Below, in pieces: positions 56,700-64,000 of a DNA stretch of 64,000 bases; position 1 is the stretch's first letter, and every line of letters starts with the position of its first letter. The translations under genes were made by a program, and so were the position numbers. A model generated the notes under the pieces. The model was not told the origin of the DNA and did not search any database. It worked only from the letters and a program-made list of their open reading frames with translations. The stretch is from Apoda limacodes (lineage: Eukaryota > Arthropoda > Insecta > Lepidoptera > Limacodidae), in the NCBI GenBank assembly GCA_946406115.1, contig OX291544.1, forward strand, positions 28,661,521 to 28,725,520, written 5' to 3'.

Positions 56700-57440
56700 A
56701 CCATCTAGTCCTAAACTAAGCAAAGCTGTACTATCTTATATGTAGATACCAGATAACGAATGCAAGTACTTAAGGGGCTAACATAAGTGAAAGTAGCGCC
56801 CTCACTACATTTTTTAAATTTCCATTAAATACAAACTCATTTTCAAAAAAGTGCTCAAATTAAAAGTTTTATGTACAATTAAGCAATTTTTATAAAGTTT
56901 TATTTGCCAGATATCATTGACGTGCAGGCTGGAAAGTGGCCACATTTAGCATAAATGAACTTGCCTACACATGCCTAATATATAGCGACTACATTTACTC
57001 AATTAAAAATATATTATTTAACTTAAAATATATATTAATTGTAATTTTCGGGACTGTTTGTCTTCTTTCTTGTAAAACTTCATTGTATTCTAATTGTATA
57101 TTATGACTGTTTGTTGCCAAAAATGAAATAAATAAATAAAATAAAACTTTCTAAAAATAGCTTACTTGTACTTTAAACTTTTAATATGAGCACTTTTTCA
57201 AAATTCCTTATGTGATGAACACAAATTGAAAAATGTAATGGGGGCGCCACTTTCACTTATGTTAGCCCCTTAAACACATTTTTTATTGTTTTGTGAAGAC
57301 ATAGAAAACACCCTGAACAAACACAAATGTGTATCACAAATTATTTTTCTTGTGCGGTAACCGAACCCTCGTCCCTTTATTCAGTAGTCGGGTCATTACC
57401 CACGGTGGGTAATGCCCACGGTGTCACGAAGCCGACGGTG
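56700..57440 (-). mobile_element. SINE (family 2), split by a MITE
   Basis: The 3' half is at 56700-56773 ('taagcaaagctgtact', 'tagataccagataacgaatg') and the 5' half at 57270-57440 ('acacaaatgtgtatcaca', 'ggtaaccgaaccctcgtccc', 'cagtagtcgggtcattaccc'). With the 496-bp insert removed, they match the order of the intact minus-strand copy at 63600-63785. The B box (minus strand GGGTTCGGTTACC) is slightly mutated. Confidence 0.75.
56774..57269. mobile_element. piggyBac-like MITE, 496 bp, with TTAA TSD
   Basis: Terminal inverted repeats begin GGGGCTAACATAAGTGAAAG on both strands (56774 onward and 57269 backward). The first 40 bp differ at about three positions, and similarity continues imperfectly for about 130 bp. 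The element is flanked by TTAA on both sides (56770-56773 and 57270-57273), the target-site signature of piggyBac-type transposons. There is no coding capacity; the centre contains 'ttgttgccaaaaatgaaata', possibly captured LINE tail. It sits inside a SINE and therefore postdates it. Confidence 0.88.
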
Positions 57441-58129
57441 AATTTTAGTAGAAATAACACAATTTAAAGTGTAGCTATTTTATTTTATGGTTTTCAGTCC
57501 TAGGATTCAAATTTTGCTTTTATGTCTTAGTCCGTCTGTTTGTCTGTCCCATCCTACAGTGTAGATTCCTAAATATACTCGTAAAGTGCTATGTGCATAA
57601 AAACTACATATTTTGCTAAGTGCTAGGTGCCGCAATAGTCTTATTTCAGGGCTCTATATCAAAATATAAAGCGATAGGGAAATGTTTTTTTTAGCTCCAG
57701 TATAGAACAATGATGAATAATAATTTACAGGGTTAAATTTATTAAATCAAAGTCAAAAAATTCTACTCAGACACTTAGCAGTTGGCACTAATGAAAAGAG
57801 TGTCAAAAATCTTTTCATCTGAATATTACAAACAAAAAAAACACATCTCACAACCTATACATTTTAGGCTCCATCATCCAAAATCGTTTTTGCTTGAAAC
57901 TTCAGGATACCGGGAATAAAAAATTCTGTCAGAAGTAAATGAATGGCAAAAAAACGATAATGATATAGTAGTTTGTATTGCAGGTACAACGTAAGACCTT
58001 TTTATAACTTCTGTGTTTTCTAAATTTTCCAGATATTGCTAAAATGTTCTAAATTGTCAAAAACTAGTAAGGTCTTGTAAAAAGGGCTTACCATCAAAGG
58101 GCTGACCGGTCCCCATACCTTCCTGTACA
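57441..58129. other. No recognisable gene
   Basis: A fragment with 'cttagtccgtctgtttgtct', 'gtccca' (57525-57550) resembles the 5' module of Helitron-like or GGGTTCCGTACC elements. Otherwise nothing. Confidence 0.35.
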
Positions 58130-58394
58130 TCTATACTAATATTTTAAATACGAAAGTGAGTTTGTTTGTTTGTCCTACCTTCAATTGAGCTGAAATTTGA
58201 GAGTGAGAGTTGAAAGACGGAGAAGGATAATTTATTATCTATCGGAAAATTTTGAAATTCCTGTAGAAATAACTATAATGTTAATGAGCTATAGCTTGCT
58301 ATAGCAAACTTTCTTACAATAATAAAGGAGTTGCCGTAGAAATGTTATGCCGATACCCGAATTTAGTGTAAGTGAAGCCGATGGCAAAAGCTTG
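58130..58394 (+). mobile_element. LEP1-like Helitron, degenerate, about 265 bp
   Basis: The 5' end TCTATACTAATATTTTAAAT at 58130 follows an A. The interior has 'gagtttgtttgtttgtccta' and the 3' end 'gtgaagccgatggcaaaagC' with TTG in place of TAG (58391-58394), followed by T. It is non-coding. The frame at 58347-58541 starts in this 3' end and is incidental. Confidence 0.7.
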
Positions 58395-58509
58395 TATTTA
58401 AATAAAAGTCTAAAATTTCTTAAAGAAACATTTTATTTTGTAAGTTTAACATCTCCGATCGAGAAGAACCTAATCACTGTAATAACAGAACTGATTATAT
58501 TTTTTTTTG

Positions 58510-58570
58510 CACTAAGAGAAAGCTACACTATTCTTGAGTAACATAAGCTACGTTATTTCGATTTAAAAAA
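58510..58570 (+). mobile_element. LEP1-like Helitron internal fragment
   Basis: 'agagaaagctacactattct', 'tgagtaacataagctacgtt' matches the internal phrase of LEP1-type elements (compare the minus-strand element at 16590-16777). Confidence 0.5.
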
Positions 58571-59299
58571 GTTTTTTTTCGAAATATTAATCAAGAAATT
58601 AAACAAAAAAATATCAAGTAGGAAGGTAAAATTTATTACTACTATCTATCCACGTTGCAACGTAGAATCATCGCGATGACCTGATTCTCAGCGCGAAAAT
58701 ACTAAGAAGGATATAGAATACCGTTTTATCCCGATCAATAGTTCCCACGAGAGTAAATTATTTTGAAGGCCCTATTCCTAGCGTTACGACAGAACGGTGC
58801 ATTGAGTTGATGTTAGGCACTGAGATAAATGTAGTGACAGAGAGGGACTAGATATAATTTTATCCCGAATCCTATTGAAATTCTTTTTTTGTGACGCATT
58901 ATTCAACACATAACAACGAAGCAACAGGTTGACCTAAGTTTTGATACAAAGCTGGATGGATAAAGGATACTTTTAGTCTTGATTAAGAGTTCCAACTCCA
59001 AGTCACTTTTCTTCCACGTCGTAGCAGTACTACTGGTTTTATATATTGCACAGAGGCAGTTAGAGTTACAGAAAGAAACACAAAATATATATAAATCAAT
59101 GACTAATAACCTTACGGCGGTGACCGAATTTGAAAAAGGTAAAGTCGCGGGAAAGAACTTTTATATGATAATTCTGTGATTCTTCGAAAATTATTTGAAA
59201 CAAAGTCTCCTATCTCAGAAACCCCTGAAATTATCATGATAATGAATTTATGGCTTTAGAAAATGAAGAGTATACAATGTTAATAATACAAGTAAGGAC
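58571..59299. other. No recognisable gene
   Basis: Nothing supported; the 66-codon frame at 58979-59179 has a hydrophobic N-terminal third but no other sign of being a gene. Confidence 0.35.
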
Positions 59300-59505
59300 T
59301 AAGATTTTACCTTAAATTCATTACAGCTAGTCGATTATTCTCAGGCGGCTGTTTAAAATCTTACGGAGCTGGCTGAGGGGACTGTAAGTTAATTAAGTTG
59401 GGAAGCCACCCTCTCGCCGAGACCTGCGATAAATCATAACTTCTAAACAACAACCTTCGATTGAGAAACAAAATAATAAACCTGTTTATTTTAACCAATA
59501 AGAAA
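59300..59505 (+). repeat. Unnamed dispersed repeat family U1, copy
   Basis: Matches 41395-41600 over nearly its whole length: 'aaattcattacagctagtcg', 'attattctcag', 'ggggactgtaagttaattaa', 'gttgggaagccaccctct', 'gcgataaatcataacttct', 'aaacaacaaccttcgattga'. Confidence 0.75.
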
Positions 59506-60259
59506 TTCTAAGAGAGATAATAAGAAAGGAATATGGTAAGTACATTTTTATTGCCATAATATTGACTAAGCAGCTGGTGACAACTTTTGGGATAGTGGTT
59601 GATTAATTGGGCCTACCCAGGTAAAAATATTTACTTTATAAAATTATAAATAACTATTGACAATCTATTGACTACATCTAATGTAAAAAAAATGTTTTGT
59701 TTAATGTTATTTTATAGATAAATTAATGTAGTTTGTTAAATTATAAAATACAAATTATTATTAATATTAAAAGTAAATAAGTTTCAAGTATAATTACTAA
59801 ATAAACTTAAAGTTAATAATAAAAAAACATGAGTAACTCCACCAATGACGTAAAATACCTAAGTTTACCCACGAATAATAGGTATGGCCTCTGAGAAGAT
59901 TTATTGACTACATGCAGACATACAAAAGGCGCTCAGCCTATTTCAGAGACTTATAATGTTGTTATCATGTTATCAATACTTAATTAAACTATTTAAAATA
60001 AGTATACTTGTTCTATTCATAAGGAATTAAACGCTAATTATTGTTTTTCTTGTATCTTGAATAGATTTTCCTCGCTGTAGTGAGATGAAAAATTGTGTGT
60101 TTTGCACGGCTGGATTTTTTTTGGGTTTCGTGCCTTAGAATCCTTCACTTGCCCGATATTCGATATATGCACTCACGCCAAAATGCAACTTTCCAGCCTT
60201 GCATAACATATAACTATTTCGCGTGAATTAGTAATCATTTGTTTTCAAGGTGAGAGGTC
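59506..60259. other. AT-rich DNA without recognisable gene
   Basis: Nothing supported. Confidence 0.35.
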
Positions 60260-61240
60260 GCGCGATCATTATTTCTTTTTGTGTGAAACATGGAACGAAT
60301 GCGAAATGCATATGCATTGCTTGCATGCCACTTTCTGGTGATATTTGCGACATCGATATCCTACCTACTTACAAATATGTAGTGAAATACTACGAATGGA
60401 CGAGACATTAAGACTGATGGCGCTATACTTTGATGGGAGGAAAGATAGAACTTTGAAAATTATAAAGCAGGGTGGTAAATACTACAGGACAATATCCGTC
60501 GAGACGTAAATGTCGTTAGTTCAGGAGCCAGGATCTATTAACTTGGGTTACGTCATACCTCACAATGGATTAGCTTAAGAATTACACATCACAATCATAC
60601 AGTTTCTAATGGTGAAAAGCATTTCTCATCATAATATAATGGCTATTGCTTGTAATAGGACTAATGTAAACACTGAAAATTTTCGTGGTATTCTAAGAAT
60701 ACTAGAAAAGGGCTGCATAGACCACTCCAATGGATAATCTGTTTACTGCACATGAACGAACTGCCCTTAAAGAACTTGTTCCTTTATCTTGATTGGTGTA
60801 ATAAACGTAAGACTTATACTGGACAACTTAGAAAAGCATATGAAACCTGTAAGCAGTTACCTGTAAAACAATTTCAACGCATTGAAAGAGAAGTGCTGAT
60901 ACTGGTCAGAAGACCTGAAAGAGGTTATCGATCCCAATATTCAACAAAATAGCTATTTTGCACCCTTAGAACACTCTGCTTTCTAAGATTACCGATGTCA
61001 CATTTGTTAATTAGCAGCCCGGCGCATATTGCAGGCGCGCAGTGTGCCCTAACCACGCTTAGTTTATTTGAAGTGCCAAATATAATTTTTGACGCGTCAA
61101 CATATTCGTACGTTGATTTAATTAACTGGCAAGAAGTATTAACTGAGTCACTGATCATTAAAAAAATAACTGCATTGTTCAATCGGGAGGCGAAGACGAT
61201 CTTATGTTTTTCAAGCTACCATGATATACTCAAGCTGTAG
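60260..61240 (+). pseudogene. Decayed member of an unnamed arthropod protein family
   Basis: Plus-strand pieces in order: LMALYFDGRKDRTLKIIKQG and KYYRTISVE (60412-60508), QEPGSINLGYV (60522-60555), then HMNELPLKNLFLYLDWCN, TYTGQLRKAYETCKQLPVK (60749-60870). After a stop the 81-codon frame 60995-61240 carries FEVPNIIFDASTYSYVDLIN and WQEVLTESLIIKK. From memory this order matches a family of uncharacterised, lineage-expanded proteins in aphids, spiders and moths (Y-F-D-G-R-K ... E-P-G-S ... F-N-E-L-P-L-R-H-L ... D-L-I-D-W). The middle, which in intact members contains L-R-W-L-T-x-A-N-R-x-L-R-L-Y, is absent. Several stops are present. Its function is unknown, and it may be transposon-borne. Confidence 0.45.
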
Positions 61241-61654
61241 AACGCAAAGTTAACAACTGAAGCTGCTTTGTGTAATTGCACAAAAAAAGCAAGATACCAG
61301 TCCAAGCAAGACCATAAAAGCGAAATTACATGCCAAAATTTGAGACGAAGTGAAATTTTTGGGCTATTTGAACAGTTTTTAGTGTTTTTATCATAATTTC
61401 ATAGTTTTTTTAATTAAATTGTAATATTAAACGATTTGATTTCCTATTAACTATTATTTATCACCTCAAACATAATAAATTATATTCATTAATATGCCTT
61501 AAAGACACATGATAATTTCGGTAAAATCTGAAATTTTAAGTGCTCTGCGGAGGCAGAAGATGTTATCTTAACTAACTGAAAATTGACAAGGATATTTACT
61601 TTAATAAAAGGCACTAATCATCCCCTCTTAGAAAAAAGGTAGGAATCCCATGCT
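61241..61654. other. AT-rich DNA without recognisable gene
   Basis: Nothing supported. Confidence 0.35.
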
Positions 61655-61697
61655 TATAGCGGAATCTAGCGCGGGTGGAGCTGCGGGCAAAAGCTAG
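61655..61697 (+). mobile_element. Helitron-like 3' terminus
   Basis: 'gcggaatctagcgcgggtgg', 'agctgcgggcaaaagCTAG' with T following; CTAG is at 61694-61697 after an imperfect GC hairpin. No matching 5' end is recognised close by; the one at 58130 already has its own 3' end. Confidence 0.6.
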
Positions 61698-61699
61698 TA

Positions 61700-62769
61700 T
61701 ATAAAAAATGTGATTTCCAAATTTCATAACTATTCATATTTCAAGCAGTCGTTACACACAAAATATAGAACTTGATAAACTGCATTTCTATACAACGTCA
61801 GAGCTTCCAAGCAGGCATTTCTTTTTGATTTATATAATTGGTTCATCTTGAATAATTTGTGTTCAATGGTGTAACATACCATGGAAGTTACACATACCAG
61901 ATAATTTTTTTTACTTACATAAAATTGTGAGATATATAAATATGACTCCAGGAAATATTATACAATAATTCTGGAAAACCTATTCCATAATAATTCATTA
62001 ACAGCATTATTTTAGTACCCAAGTACCTATAGTTTTATACAGTTCGTTGATGGTTAAACTTTAAATTTCAAAAAAAGTCCTTAAAGCAACTGGTGACAAT
62101 ATATGACTCTTAATTAAGAGAATAAAGGGAAACGGAGTATCACACTTTCACTTTCACTACTATCAACATCTTAACTTCTGTAAACAACATTTATTGTTGC
62201 CGCAGACAAAATTAGGTACATATATTACAGGCATTTATTATTTAAAAAAATATGGCAAGAGACCTAGAAGATTAATATAGTCAACATGCAAAAATACTGT
62301 GATAGAATCAACATATGTTTTAGCCCTACATTGAAGTTTTGTTAAAATCACTGATAAAAAGGTTAGATCAACTAAATTTAATGTTATTTACACCGTTTTC
62401 TTTAGTATCCAGAACCAAATTCACGTAACCTAAATTAACCTTCAAGCAAGTGAATTCAACATTTATTTTTCTCAGTATATTTACCTGTATACACATCTTC
62501 AGATCTAGGTAACACGTGAATTCTAGACTCTAGGAAAAAAATGTGTTATGGACTGACATAATTACCAAACCCTAGTACATAATTAACAAGTACATTTTTA
62601 TATTTAAGTACATTTTTATATTTAAGTACATTTTTATTCTAAAAAAAATTTTGTTTAGAGAACAATAAAAAAACAGTAACAGTTATTTTATTTTTCGTGC
62701 AATTAATTATATGTATTTTTTGGCTTGATTGAATTTTCCCCGAAATAGGTTTGGTGTGGCTGTGAAAAT
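61700..62769. other. AT-rich DNA without recognisable gene
   Basis: A tiny tandem repeat of 'aagtacatttttatattt' (about 62589-62640, nearly three 18-bp units) is the only structure seen. Confidence 0.4.
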
Positions 62770-62890
62770 TATTATTTATGGTAATTAAGTTGGTAAGCTA
62801 CCCCTCTGGCTGTAACCCATAAATCATAACTTTCAAACAGGCTACAATCGAGTAACAAAATTTAAACCTGTTTATTTACGCCAATGACAG
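62770..62890 (+). repeat. Unnamed dispersed repeat family U1, right half
   Basis: 'ggtaattaagttggtaagct', 'acccctct', 'cataaatcataactttcaaa', 'aatcgagtaacaaaatttaa', 'acctgtttattta' matches the right half of 59300-59505. Confidence 0.65.
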
Positions 62891-63599
62891 CTTTATTAAT
62901 GCTTTTATTATCAAATAAAATTTATTACTTCTGTAAAACTAGGAGTTATGTAGAAAAGGATTTATAAGTTTTTTAAGTCAGCTTCGAAGAAAGTCATTAT
63001 ATCTGAAATACGATTTACATTCTTTTTGCTTTCTAAATTAGCTAATTTCATGCTTTTATGAATTAAATATACACAAATATATTTATGTATATCGACGAAG
63101 AGTATAGAATACCTACACGATTACTTTTTATTCAGGTGTATAATGTTATTGTTATTTCAGCTTTTAAAGTTGTTAATTTGTCCGAGGCCTTACCAAAACA
63201 TTTTATAATGTTCACTTTCAAAAAAATGAGATTTCCAAAGTACGTAAATGAGAACTCTATCAAAAACGGGAATTATATAGCTAATAGATTTTTCTGTGCT
63301 TATAGTGAAAGACCATGTTTTCCACGTGATTTATTTGGATATTTACCTCTGAGACTAGGTTTTCGTGGTACATATCTCATTTTACGAAATGTCCCACTAA
63401 AGAAATAAAAAAAATATGAATTTGATCTTAGAGACCGCACTACAATATTTTTAAATAAGTTACTTTTTTCCTAGAAAGAACTGAAATTTTAAAAAAATTA
63501 TGTATTGATTCTATCGTTAAAAAAACTATAGATGGAGATAAAACGTCATTTAATCATTTATATATTAATAATAATATTATTTTAGACAACTAAGCAATG
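62891..63599. other. No supported gene
   Basis: The 107-codon plus frame at 63085-63408 is the longest here. It has an ordinary amino-acid mix, but I recognise no domain and it is AT-rich like its flanks. Left unannotated. Confidence 0.35.
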
Positions 63600-63785
63600 C
63601 TTGACCTATGGATACCAGACAACGGATACAAATACTGTTTTTTTTTTTGTAATTTCAGACATATAAAACATAGAAACACTTAATCGCAATACAAACACAA
63701 ATAATAAATGTTTGTCTTGCGCGTAAATCGAACCCACGGCCTTCGATTCAGCAGTCGGGTCGTTACCCACTGAGCCCCGGACCCA
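63600..63785 (-). mobile_element. tRNA-derived SINE (family 2), minus-strand copy
   Basis: The B box lies on the minus strand within 'gcgtaaatcgaacccacggc' (GGGTTCGATTTACGC), and the A-box region within 'gtcgggtcgttacccactga'. The body 'ggataccagacaacggatac' and 'aaatgtttgtcttg' is reversed relative to 9223. No TSD was recognised. Confidence 0.8.
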
Positions 63786-64000
63786 ACATTTAAGTTAAGT
63801 TTTCTTCTTCCTCTTCTTTATTAGCTGAACTGAATTAATGAATATAATTGCTCGCACAATTACAAACGTTTCATTACTAAATCGACATTATAGGCCAATT
63901 CTGTAGTAGTAGCATAAGTATAAAAATAACGTTAGTATTTTTCTTTATCATTATGGTTTCTCTTTTCGTAGGCACTTATTCAAATTATCTTCAGACTCGC

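Noticed and set aside
58130..61697. One 3.5-kb Helitron from the 5' end at 58130 to CTAG at 61697
   Set aside because: A degenerate 3' end already follows at 58394, and unrelated repeats (U1, the 60.4-kb relic) lie between.
63085..63408. 107-codon open frame, plus strand
   Set aside because: AT-rich, no recognisable domain, composition like its flanks; long frames of this size occur by chance in 64 kb.

Overview
The window looks like AT-rich nuclear DNA from a lepidopteran insect (moth or butterfly). I infer this from the repeats, recognised from memory and not by a search: LEP1-type Helitron termini, two tRNA-derived SINE families, the element whose ends read GGGTTCCGTACC and GGGTAC(G)(G/A)AACCC, Jockey/CR1-like LINEs and Penelope-like debris. 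I found no intact protein-coding gene, no functional rRNA or tRNA gene and no CRISPR array. The window is best read as intergenic or long-intron DNA filled by transposable elements (TEs) of different ages. One 135-bp candidate exon on the minus strand (38783-38917) is the only hint of a host gene.

Layout. 0-9 kb: an (AT)n tract, a Ty3/gypsy pol remnant (about 2.0-2.55 kb), LINE and Helitron fragments, a 141-bp tandem duplication and a 42-bp minisatellite. 9-19 kb: a SINE inside an older repeat, a 5'-truncated LINE (minus), nested Helitron-like elements, an exactly bounded 233-bp Helitron at 14174, two SINEs, and a LEP1-like Helitron on the minus strand. 19-25 kb: mostly quiet AT-rich DNA with SINE, LINE and Helitron relics. 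25.3-30.1 kb: one decayed but nearly full-length LINE on the minus strand (ORF1, endonuclease, reverse transcriptase, TG-rich 3' end). 30-38 kb: a 5S-like fragment, a SINE with a perfect 13-bp target-site duplication (TSD), and a 2.5-kb Helitron-like element built from degenerate tandem units. 38-41 kb: (TG)n, the candidate exon, an ATATC pentanucleotide array and a 104-bp satellite-like array. 42-44.4 kb: a large imperfect inverted repeat around LINE reverse-transcriptase debris. 45.2-46.7 kb: a SINE and a Penelope-like GIY-YIG endonuclease relic between about 240-bp inverted terminal repeats. 49-53.3 kb: a second copy of the 233-bp Helitron, inverted and differing at only two positions by my reading, then a LINE carrying a fragment of a different LINE and a small MITE. 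53.4-64 kb: a mariner relic, a 496-bp TTAA-flanked MITE inside a SINE, more Helitron fragments, and a decayed member of an unnamed arthropod protein family.

Nothing here behaves as a working pathway. The interest is in TE architecture: nested insertions that allow relative dating, a recently active non-autonomous Helitron family, inverted composite structures and a chimeric LINE. Family names are from pattern recognition, and inexact boundaries should be taken as plus or minus 20-50 bp unless a TSD or exact terminus is given.
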